Origin: Hofstenia miamia | Taxonomy: Eukaryota; Xenacoelomorpha; Acoela | Direction of reading: 5' to 3' | NCBI GenBank assembly: GCA_004352715.1 | Contig: SCFE01000001.1 | Span: 3,235,106 to 3,299,105, forward strand | DNA: 64,000 nt | Shown: positions 1-9,648 of the stretch, in pieces | Layout: every line of letters begins with the position of its first letter | Numbering within the stretch: position 1 is the stretch's first letter | The notes under the pieces: model-generated | What the model saw: only the letters and a program-made list of their open reading frames with translations | Database searches by the model: none | What the model was told of the DNA's origin: nothing | Position numbers and translations under genes: made by a program

Positions 1-16
1 CAGCTCGGGGAACTCA

Positions 17-1000
17 CTAGTTCCCAAAGAGTCTGAGAGCTTTCCTCAGGACTCTGGCTGTTCCTAACAATGCTGCCTTCTGTGCTACTGCTCTTCCCCA
101 CTTTGGTACTCCCAACTCCTCCCAGTATCTCTTATGCTTCTTAGTCACTGCTCCTACTACCGGGACTGCTTCAACCTTCTTTAACTTCCACAGCCTTTCT
201 ATTTCCTCTGCCAACTCCCTGTACTTGTCTATCTTCTCTTTCTCCTTGCTTTCTACATTCTTGTCCTTTGGTACTGCTATGTCTATCACTGTTCCCAATC
301 TTTTTTCTTTGTCTACCACTACTATATCTGGCCTCCGTGCTTGTATCACCTTGCTTGTCTGTATGTTGAAGTCCCACAGTATCTTAACCTTCTCATTTTC
401 TATGATGCCCTGNNNNNNNNNNNNNNNNNNNNNNNNNNNNNNNNNNNNNNNNNNNNNNNNNNNNNNNNNNNNNNNNNNNNNNNNNNNNNNNNNNNNNNNN
501 NNNNNNNNNNNNNNNNNNNNNNNNNNNNNNNNNNNNNNNNNNNNNNNNNNNNNNNNNNNNNNNNNNNNNNNNNNNNNNNNNNNNNNNNNNNNNNNNNNNN
601 NNNNNNNNNNNNNNNNNNNNNNNNNNNNNNNNNNNNNNNNNNNNNNNNNNNNNNNNNNNNNNNNNNNNNNNNNNNNNNNNNNNNNNNNNNNNNNNNNNNN
701 NNNNNNNNNNNGGCTTGTGCTCATACCACTTGTCTCCTGCTTCTAACCTATCCTGCCTGCTCAAGCTCCAGTGTACCATTCGTCCTACCTTGTCATGTCT
801 GAACTTAGTCATTCTGCGCCAACTTCTCACACCCTGCTATCAGATGATCTACTGTCTCACACTGTTTCTTACATAGCCTACACTTATCACTTACTTCCAC
901 TCTTCTGTCTATATGCTTCTTCACTCAGTTTGTTCTTATTGCTTTCTTCTGTGCTGCCATTATCAATGCTTCTGTTTCTCTTTTAAGTCCTGCTTTCTTT
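17..1000 (-). pseudogene. C-terminal zinc knuckle and restriction-like endonuclease module of the R2-type element
   Basis: Between about 890 and 830 the minus strand reads CRLCKKQCETVDHLIAGC, a CX2C...HX4C knuckle typical of the region before the endonuclease in this superfamily. After a frame change near 800-815 it continues as RHDKVGRMVHWSL and DKWYEHK. An N-gap (413-711) follows. Beyond the gap comes ARRPDIVVVDKEK...VIDIAVPKD, the PD...D core of the PD-(D/E)XK-like nuclease. The ORF ends at 17 with a conserved-looking basic tail (TALL-type 'ALLGTARVLRKALRLFGN'). The nuclease would nick the target DNA. The frameshift before the knuckle shows this copy is dead. Confidence 0.85.
413..711. other. 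Assembly gap (299 N)
   Basis: Run of N inside the R2-type element, between its zinc-knuckle and endonuclease parts. Its true length is unknown. Confidence 0.99.
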
Positions 1001-1029
1001 AACCACTTGTTGCTCTCTTCTGTGTTCCT

Positions 1030-2735
1030 TCAGTATTCTCCATGCATTGCCTTCTGCCTATACCTTGTTTGTCTCTCCGATTCCATCCTACTTTGGTATA
1101 CCTTCTTTCCTTCTCTGTCAGCTCTTATCTTCTTTAACTCCTTAGTGACCTCCAGTAGTGAACCCTTAGGTTGCTTTTCTATATATTCCTTTAGCCCTAG
1201 TGCTTCTGCTTCTACAGTTTCCTCTACACTTAGTAGTCCTTTCCCTCCCTTATGCCTTGCCATGTACAGCCTATCTACATCTCCATTTAAGTTGAATGCT
1301 CTCTCTGTTCCTAGTATCTTCCTTGTCTTCCTGTTTAGCTCCCTAAGTTCACTCTTGTTCCACCTAACTATTCCACCGAATATCTCAATACTGGTATCGC
1401 CCATGTATTAATTGCCTTTATACTATTCTGCCGTTTTAATGCTGACTTCTGTAGTACCTTACTTACTCTCCTCTTGTATTCTTTCTTAACCTCCTCTTCA
1501 TTTCCTCATGATCTGTTCTATCTTTCTCTATCACACCTAAGTACTTGTACCCCTCTTTGACTTCTTCAATCTTATCCCCACTACTCGTCCTCAAACCATC
1601 TCCATCTATGCACTTGCCTATGGTCATTGTCATGGTCGCACTTTCCTAATCCAAATTCCAACCCAAAATCTCTGCTTGCCTTCTCCAATATTTCAACTCT
1701 CTTCTGCAACATCTTCCTAGAACTAGCATACATCTTCAGGTCGTCCATGTACCATAGGTGACTCACTGCTCTACCATTCTTCTCCATCTTATACCCTATG
1801 CTTGTCTCCTTTAACTTTTCTGTGATAGGGATTAAGCTAACTACAAACAGTAGTGGTGCTAAGCTGTCTCCCTGGAATATGCCTCGCCTAATCCTCAGCC
1901 TGTGCCCGTCTATCTCAGTCTGCCACTTTCCCATCTCTCTTCCTAGAAACTCAACCCATTTNNNNNNNNNNNNNNNNNNNNNNNNNNNNNNNNNNNNNNN
2001 NNNNNNNNNNNNNNNNNNNNNNNNNNNNNNNNNNNNNNNNNNNNNNNNNNNNNNNNNNNNNNNNNNNNNNNNNNNNNNNNNNNNNNNNNNNNNNNNNNNN
2101 NNNNNNNNNNNNNNNNNNNNNNNNNNNNNNNNNNNNNNNNNNNNNNNNNNNNNNNNNNNNNNNNNNNNNNNNNNNNNNNNNNNNNNNNNNNNNNNNNNNN
2201 NNNNNNNNNNNNNNNNNNNNCTTCTACAATTCTCCACTACTGCCTGGTCTATTAACAACTGATCTTTGCATCCTCTTGTCTTTGTCCTACATCCCTTCTG
2301 CTCCTCTGGTATCAACCTGTTCTGTTCTAAGTAACACGCCAGCCTACTTAAAATCACAGAAGTTAGCAATTTCCAAATTGTTGGCAGACATGTTATTGGC
2401 CTGAAGTTGCTTGCCTCACTGCCTTTCTTTGGGTCCTTCTGTATCAGAAATATCCTTCCCACTACCATCCACTCTGGACACCCACTCATCACACGCTCCT
2501 CCAATGCTTCTGCTAGTCTCTCATGAACACTTGTAAACTTCTTCAGCCAATACCCATGTACCTCATCTCTGCCTGGCGCCTTCCAATTCTTCATCTTCTC
2601 ATCTTCTTTAGAGCCTCCTTTAGCTTTGCAGTTGTGATTACTTCCTCTTGTCTGAAGCCCTTCTCCATCTTTTCTCTCTATCTCTGGTCCCTCACTTCCC
2701 CATATATTCTCCCAGAACCTTACTGCGTTCTCACC
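1030..2735 (-). pseudogene. Reverse transcriptase and thumb region of the R2-type element, several frameshifts
   Basis: The minus strand encodes NWKAPGRDEVHGYWLK and FRPITCLPTIWKLLT (RT fingers), then an N-gap. It resumes with FQGDSLAPLLFVVSLIP and the catalytic YMDDLKMYA (about 1759-1730). The thumb continues in shifted frames: GKC followed by KEGYKYLGVIEKD (about 1570-1530), then KRQNSIKAINTWAIPVL and TRKILGTERAFNLNGDVDRLY. Frame changes can be placed near 2590 (just before NWKAPG), near 1650 (after GKC), near 1480 and near 1375-1380, where the reading frame jumps between AINTWAIPVL and WNKSELREL. Each looks like a one-base indel. The order and motifs are those of RLE-type elements. No intact ORF remains. 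Confidence 0.88.
1962..2220. other. Assembly gap (259 N)
   Basis: Run of N that hides the middle of the reverse transcriptase (palm region upstream of the FQGDSLAP motif). Confidence 0.99.
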
Positions 2736-2738
2736 TGC

Positions 2739-3372
2739 TCAAGCTGTAGTCTTTTCTCCTGCATCTAGTTCTTTGTAGAATCTTCCTTCTTGGGTCTCAA
2801 ACTTCATATTGTCTCTTGCCTGCTTTGCCCTTGCCCTATACTTTCTCAGTTTCTCAGCTTCTGCAACTAATCTCTGCTTAAGCTCTTCTCTTGCAGTTTC
2901 TATAGTCTTGCCCTTACCTACTCTGTACTTGTCCTGTACTGGCTTACTTGTCCTGATCTTTCCTATTTGCTGTCTAATCCTTGCCACTTTATTCTCAATT
3001 CTACTCTCCCATGCTGGTTTTCTGTCTCCCTTATCTTCATGTCGTCTTTTCTTCTTCATGTCTATGCCTACATTCTTCAGCACCTCCCATTCGCCTGCAT
3101 ACACTAACCTGTTTATCTCTGTTACACTCTTAGCATCTATCCTTTCTAATACTTTGTTAACCTTTGCTGTCTCTACTGCTAACTTGCTTTTCTTAACTCA
3201 TCTTGGAACTGGCAACCTAGTTCTCTCACCTTCCTTCATCTTTTCCTTGATTGTTGCTTCAGTTTCTGCGTCCACTGGTTCTGCTGCTTCCGCCACTTCT
3301 GCCTCAACGTCTATCACTTCATCTTCCCAATGCTTAGCCTGTTCAACTCTCTTTTTCCAGTTCGAATGGGGT
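2739..3372 (-). pseudogene. N-terminal region of the R2-type element
   Basis: The minus strand carries a lysine/arginine/glutamate-rich, probably helical region, including KHWEDEVIDVEAEVAEAAEP, EINRLVYAGEWEVLKNVG and KVARIRQQIGKIRTSKP. It leads into FYKELDAGEKTTA, just before the segment RFWENIWGSEGPEIE that opens the RT region. In-frame stops interrupt it near 3197 and near 2737. This type of charged N-terminal half is usual before the RT in RLE elements and is thought to bind RNA or DNA. No zinc finger was seen before the coding pattern stops near 3372, so the true 5' end is probably truncated. Confidence 0.7.
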
Positions 3373-3375
3373 TAA

Positions 3376-4501
3376 TGTACTTATTCTTAATTTCCATCAT
3401 TATTAATTTCGTAGAACAGTCGCTCAGCTTAAGAATGTTCACGTTAATTAACAATTAGTAATGGAATTACACAAATTACGGCGTTGACATTTACAGAATA
3501 AATACAGTGTACATGGGAGAGGAAAATCGTGCTTAAATTTTTATGAAACTTTCTTTTGGAATATGCAAGTCAATTTTTTAAGGTGAGATACATTTAAGTT
3601 TTGCTTTGAAAACTTCACAGTATGCAGACATAACCGCTCTATAAAATATCGTCAAAATCTCTAGATCTTCTAGATCTCAGCACCTTATATGTTTTAGCCC
3701 AACAGAAACAAACTGGAGCTTATAGAAATATACTCTTGTAGCTTAGTGGGTTCGAAGCAACCTTGAGTGTGAGTCCACCTAATGTTGACCCCTCGTGGTC
3801 ATTAACTCCGAGATTTTATTATTGAAGAATCAAGAATTTTGAATTTCAAAACCAGCTAGGGTTAGTGTGGATAATATTGAGGACTTAGATTTTGTCGTAT
3901 ATAAATATTATAAAGCATTTGGCACCATTTTGTGGATATAAATTTTTTGATTAATCGTATTTTAGTAATTTTTAAGTTGTCGTGAAAGGACCCAAAAAAT
4001 ACGGTTCGTGAAGGGTTTGTGCAACGAAACTTCAGCTCTGTGGTCGTTAGTAAAAATCATTTTATACAAAATATTTTTGCAGCCGACATTAGTAGACAAC
4101 CCTCCCATTTTTCAATTAGGGTCATTTTCGATTGGTTGTAGACAATTTTTGCCATTCCATCTAAGATAATTTACCTCAGTTTCGTTCTCAGACTCCATGT
4201 TGTTTTAAGTTTATAATTAGGTAATAATTCTTTTAACGCTTAGCTAATGGTTATTGCTAATTGATTTTGGAAATGTAGTTGTAGCCTTGTTGCGATATTT
4301 TTAAATTACGTCATTGTCTGCAATGGTTTTATTTAAATGTAACGAGACGATTAGTGGCATTTACATCATACAGGTTGTTGAATTTTCCTGAAAAAAATTG
4401 TTATTGATTAAAAATTGATGAAATTGAATTGCACTGCGCATCTGTCTGGTGCGATAAAATATTTATCTTTATATTTCTATTTAAGATAGACAATCAATAT
4501 T
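3376..4501. other. AT-rich DNA, no gene seen
   Basis: No ORF of note. At about 3741-3752 there is a perfect pol III A-box match (TAGCTTAGTGGG), but no B-box at normal spacing, so a SINE is not called. Confidence 0.5.
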
Positions 4502-5716
4502 AAGCTAACAATTCATTTTACAAAATTTAAGCTAACAATTCATTTTACAAAATTTAAGCTAACAATTCATTTTACAAAATTTAAGCTAACAATTCATTTT
4601 ACAAAATTTAAGCTAACAATTCATTTTACAAAATTTAAGCTAACAATTCATTTTACAAAATTTAAGCTAACAATTCATTTTACAAAATTTAAGCTAACAA
4701 TTCATTTTACAAAATTTAAGCTAACAATTCATTTTACAAAATTTAAGCTAACAATTCATTTTACAAAATTTAAGCTAACAATTCATTTTACAAAATTTAA
4801 GCTAACAATTCATTTTACAAAATTTAAGCTAACAATTCATTTTACAAAATTTAAGCTAACAATTCATTTTACAAAATTTAAGCTAACAATTCATTTTACA
4901 AAATTTAAGCTAACAATTCATTTTACAAAATTTAAGCTAACAATTCATTTTACAAAATTTAAGCTAACAATTCATTTTACAAAATTTAAGCTAACAATTC
5001 ATTTTACAAAATTTAAGCTAACAATTCATTTTACAAAATTTAAGCTAACAATTCATTTTACAAAATTTAAGCTAACAATTCATTTTACAAAATTTAAGCT
5101 AACAATTCATTTTACAAAATTTAAGCTAACAATTCATTTTACAAAATTTAAGCTAACAATTCATTTTACAAAATTTAAGCTAACAATTCATTTTACAAAA
5201 TTTAAGCTAACAATTCATTTTACAAAATTTAAGCTAACAATTCATTTTACAAAATTTAAGCTAACAATTCATTTTACAAAATTTAAGCTAACAATTCATT
5301 TTACAAAATTTAAGCTAACAATTCATTTTACAAAATTTAAGCTAACAATTCATTTTACAAAATTTAAGCTAACAATTCATTTTACAAAATTTAAGCTAAC
5401 AATTCATTTTACAAAATTTAAGCTAACAATTCATTTTACAAAATTTAAGCTAACAATTCATTTTACAAAATTTAAGCTAACAATTCATTTTACAAAATTT
5501 AAGCTAACAATTCATTTTACAAAATTTAAGCTAACAATTCATTTTACAAAATTTAAGCTAACAATTCATTTTACAAAATTTAAGCTAACAATTCATTTTA
5601 CAAAATTTAAGCTAACAATTCATTTTACAAAATTTAAGCTAACAATTCATTTTACAAAATTTAAGCTAACAATTCATTTTACAAAATTTAAGCTAACAAT
5701 TCATTTTACAAAATTT
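4502..5716 (+). repeat. 27-bp minisatellite, 45 exact copies
   Basis: The unit begins AAGCTAACAATTCATT and ends ACAAAATTT. It is 27 bases long, and 45 whole copies fill 4502-5716 with no variant base that I can see by reading the lines against each other. Because 27 is a multiple of three and one plus-strand frame has no stop, that frame stays open for the whole array as repeats of KLTIHFTKF. It is bounded upstream by TAG at 4487-4489 and downstream by ATG TGA at 5717-5722. The other five frames contain a stop in every unit. There is no in-frame start codon, so translation is not implied. Perfect identity points to recent expansion or homogenisation. The copy number may be limited by the assembly. 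Confidence 0.97.
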
Positions 5717-6406
5717 ATGTGATTGCTCATTACGTAATTTTTTCATTGTCGAACCTTTTTCAACTGGAAATATTAGTTGTTGATGGTATAATATGAAAAT
5801 AATTTACGATATGTATAACACATGTTTTAGGCAAGCAACACTGGTTTGCCAGCCGTGTTTTCGGACCTACGGCTTAACTATAACGACCGTCACTGTCAAA
5901 TAATTTATGCAGCGCTTAATACTACTAACCACTATCAATTTTTTTCGGGCTTGCTTGCCTTCCTAAGGTTAGCTCAAACTTCTAAGAGACCTTATGAAGC
6001 CTTTAATTTTAATTTTACTTGTTTTAATTCACTGAATTAATGATGCTAAGGATCTCCCGATTAACGGCGAAATATGTTCCTTCACAAGCTGGAAAAACGA
6101 GAAAGCGACTTGAGATGCGAATGGCAAGAAAATTGTGAATTTTTAGCTTTTTCCATCTGCTATCTTAGCACGAATGCTTATTAATATGCTACTCACAAAA
6201 ATATGCATGTTACCCAGGTTAATTGACCCAAAAGTGTTTGATGTACAATATGTAATTTTTTCAGAAAAATAAATAAGACAAGTTCTTTGGTTCGCACTTT
6301 TGTGCGCATTATAAATATATAAAATGCCTAGGGAATCAATTGAGTTGAAAGGGCCGCACTAGGTTTTTACAAGCTTGTTATTTTTATTCAGATTCCCGTT
6401 TTCTTT
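5717..6406. other. AT-rich DNA, no gene seen
   Basis: A 64-codon frame at 5846-6040 has no recognisable motif and is not called. Nothing else was seen. Confidence 0.5.
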
Positions 6407-6886
6407 GTACCGTAATATCGCGCTTTTAAGCACATTTTTATAAGATAAAAAAACCTTGTTTTCCCTTATAAGTACATGTGTTAATATCCGTATGGAGCAC
6501 ACCCTAGTCACTATGATTTTTTCGTTTTTTGCCACTAATTACGGCATGAAATAACATGGCATAACGTAGATACGATAAAGCACAATGTTGGGGTATTCGA
6601 TAAAATAATAGGTTTAAACATCGCTTCCCGACGATTACAACCAATGAATTGTATCTTGTAGATAAATGATTTTGTTAAATTAATGAATATAGCTAAGATA
6701 AATATGAATTAATAGCACTACTTTTATGTTAGACATGCTACCCTAATTGTTAATATACACGGAGACCTGTGCATAAGTGCACTTGAGCAATTGTGATGAA
6801 TGTGGCCACTAAGTACTTTAAAACATAAAGAATCGGGAGTTTTCGACTAATGCATTTTCCCGCTTAAAAGCGTGATAATACGGTAC
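6407..6886. mobile_element. Terminal-inverted-repeat element (MITE-like), about 480 bp
   Basis: The left end 6407-6431 (GTACCGTAATATCGCGC then TTTTAAGC) is the inverted match of 6862-6886, with 23 of 25 positions equal. The outer GTAC at both ends may be a 4-bp target duplication or part of the repeat. The roughly 430-bp interior has no transposase-like frame. The superfamily is not recognised from these termini. Confidence 0.7.
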
Positions 6887-9310
6887 GGTACATGGCATAA
6901 TGAACAGAAGAAAGTCATCTAAGACTTTACGAAACGTGTTTTAAATTCCTTTCTGAAATAATGTATCTGTAAATAATGAAAAATAGCTATTTTTCTTCTT
7001 TGTATCAATTATATTCAAACTATTTTGAAAATGAGAAAACCGCTTCCACAAGTTTTGGATATTTTTTTCTAGCTTAAAGAATGAAAGTTGCATTCGCACC
7101 TGATTGTAAAAAACTGCATTTTAGGTGAATCACAATACCTAAAAATATTTTATATGTAGAGATATGATTATTTTTTGCACCAAAATGTATTATGTAATTA
7201 GAAATTTATCAAAAAAATTTCTAAAATAATGCATTTTATTCATTAGGAGCCCTGACTACGGCATTTCGAACTCAAAATAACATATTTTTATAATGTTGAA
7301 GAAACAAATTCAAAGAAAATTTCTTATTTTCTATATAATTTTCTTTTCAAGGACAACGGATAGCTCGTTATATAATATATAATTGTACATGCTCTTGCCA
7401 TCAAACTTGTATCATGAATACTTCTTTTTGTTTCTTATATGCGAAATCTGATAAATTTGCCCCGGTGGTCACTTGTGATACCCTATTTCAGTTCGTTTCA
7501 AAGCTTTCAGGATCCTAATATTTTTACAAGACATCCGCTCCTACTCAAAGTACGATCCCCTTGAACAGAAACCATAGAAATTAAGAAGAGTAGTTAAACA
7601 TGGTCTTAGTGTTAATAGATCTCTTACATGTCTAATCTTTAAAATTCATTAGCGTTATAAATTATTTGCTAAGTGTTTTAAAAATTTTCACTTATGTGAG
7701 GTTAGCACTTTGAAGTAGTAATAAATTCTTGATACAGATTGTACACTAACAATTCGTATAAATTTGTGTATGCGTGGCTAGTTCGCTGCGATTGTTATTT
7801 TGTGCGCTTATTTCGTCTCCACTTTTGAATTCCGTACTCTTGCTTTTTCTTTGTGCAGTCGACGTCTACATAGAGGTTACACGTTGACATATTGCTTCAA
7901 TGCGCGACCTGAAATTTGAAATGTTATTCTAAGACCATTGTTTGTTTTTATTTCTGGCATGCTGTTATTTCATAATAGAACATCTGTTCCAAGCGATTGT
8001 TTGTTCAGTAACCATTACATTTCTAATTTCTTCATTATTTTCAATTTATTATGTCATTCAAGATAATGACGGAGTTATATTTATCTTAAATCACCTGATT
8101 TTCGTTATCTTCATACTGAGACATGCACCTACGGGTAAAGCCAAACTCGATTCGGGACTATCCGGATTATCTTTAGAAGTCCATTTAATTTTTTTCTCAA
8201 ATTCATAGTAGTATAAATGACAGTTTGTTACTTAAGCAGTTATTTTGTTAAAATCAATTTTTTTCATTAAAACCTTAAGAAGGTGAAATTCTGTACCATC
8301 TATTTTATTCATGTAGATGAACGAAGTAACCAAGATTTGTTCCTATTTTGCATTTCATAGCTTATTCGAGATTTTATGCATGCATTTAGTATGTAGAACG
8401 ATGCTGGTCACTGTTTAATGAACTTTCATGAGATCTTTGGAGCATAATTCGAAATATTCTTCGTTTTTTCATATAATCTATAGTATATAATATATACCCT
8501 TTTTGACGAAAGTAACAAATAAAAAAAAACGACATATTTCAGTAAATACAGTATAGTATCTAGCTTTCGTGACTGTGGAATTTATACCAGAAATTGCGGA
8601 GCAACTGGGAATCTCTTGTTTGGTGCGCTTTTTTGCATCACATCAGAATCTCTGCTAAATTGATCGCAACTCTCATTGAAAAGGAGCCCCAAATCTGTCA
8701 CGAAAAAAATTTCTGTGATCGTTAAAACTCAACTTCAAAAAACCACTACCCGTTTATCCAGAAAGATATCTGCCTCACACCACTGGCGACAAGGTTCTAT
8801 CTGTTTTACAGATTATACATTCTATCATTTACAAGATTTACATTGTGTCTGTGAACTTTGTTATTATGTTTATGCGAAGAGCAGAATTTTCATATTTCGA
8901 ATTTGACTATTGCGAATGTAATTATTTATTCGCATTACATTAAGAACATCACACAGAGAAAATTATTCTTATGAATTACGCGTATAACATTCAATGGAAA
9001 ACCAACAGGTAATATTTTATTTACAACCGAATATCTCATGATTCCACACAAAGATGATAACTGCGGGTTTCTAGTCTTTATATCAATTTTGTAGTTACAC
9101 TCACCTTATGTATGTTATACGACAAATTGAATGAAAAAATTGCTGCGGTTAGTTGACTTTCTTGGCTTTGAATATTGAACGATATAATTTCTTCTATTTC
9201 TATTATAAGTGACTCATGTAAATAAGTTTTTTAATTAATCTAGTATAATTTAGAGACCATCTAAAAATATGAGAATCTTGTTATGATCTGAAACCATTTG
9301 GAGGACTTCT
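6887..9310. other. AT-rich DNA, no gene seen
   Basis: Frames at 7942-8208 and 8676-8906 show no domain motif and look like chance ORFs in AT-rich sequence. No repeat structure or RNA gene was recognised. Confidence 0.45.
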
Positions 9311-9500
9311 TTACACAACAGGGACAGGCCAGTCGCGTATTTGTAATGTGGTCAGGGGTTCAGTTCCCCTCTTCCGCTATCGTCGAAATGTCACAGGGTA
9401 TCCCTGGGCATAAAAGTCAATGATGTATGTGTGAATGTTGACCTATGGAATGCTAACTACCATTAAATGCGGGAAAAATAAAACCAAAACAATTATAAAA
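9311..9500 (+). mobile_element. tRNA-derived SINE, degraded
   Basis: The stretch contains GGTTCAGTTCC (near 9356), one base off the pol III B-box GGTTCRANNCC, within a tRNA-like GGGGTTCAGTTCCCC arm. A core follows, with CAGGGTATCCCTGGGCA, ATGTATGTGTGAATGTTG and GCTAACTACCATTAAATGCG. It ends in an A-rich segment (about 9470-9500). A tRNA-like head, unrelated body and A-rich tail is the SINE layout. The A-box half is degraded. The family name is unknown. Confidence 0.5.
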
Positions 9501-9616
9501 GAATTTTTGCCATTCTGTTCCCACAGCGTTATTTTAAAAGAATGCGAAAAAATATTACATTGATATATTGCAATATGTTACTTTAAGTAAACCATTTCTG
9601 TTTTAAGACCGCAACT

Positions 9617-9618
<2 letters not shown>

Positions 9619-9647
<29 letters not shown>

Positions 9648-9648
9648 T
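9619..9648. repeat. (TA)n microsatellite
   Basis: Uninterrupted TA dinucleotides, about 15 copies. Confidence 0.95.

Larger units (their letters stand above)
1..3375 (-). mobile_element. R2-superfamily non-LTR retrotransposon (restriction-like endonuclease type), decayed, near full length
   Basis: Read on the minus strand, the stretch carries in order a charged helical N-terminal region (about 3372-2740), reverse transcriptase (about 2735-1600), a thumb/linker region (about 1560-1030), a CCHC zinc-knuckle region (about 890-830) and a restriction-like endonuclease (about 345-250). A stop follows at 17, and the 3' UTR runs off the window edge. A single polypeptide with the endonuclease C-terminal to the RT is the layout of R2/NeSL/HERO/CRE-type elements, which cut target DNA and prime reverse transcription from the nick. 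Two N-gaps (413-711, 1962-2220) hide the core of the RT and part of the endonuclease module. The reading frame changes several times, so this is an inactive copy. The 5' limit near 3375 is where the coding pattern ends. Clade within the superfamily is not decided. Confidence 0.9.

Noticed and set aside
3738-3800. tRNA or SINE suggested by a perfect A-box
   Set aside because: No B-box at normal distance and no cloverleaf could be drawn.
4502-5716. CRISPR array
   Set aside because: Units are contiguous with no spacers; it is a minisatellite in eukaryotic DNA.
4490-5722. Repeat protein gene of 45 nonapeptides
   Set aside because: No in-frame start, no flanking splice evidence, and one open frame out of six is expected often for a 27-bp unit.
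8676-8906. Tc1-like transposase N-terminus
   Set aside because: Basic composition only; no HTH pattern or TIR could be supported.
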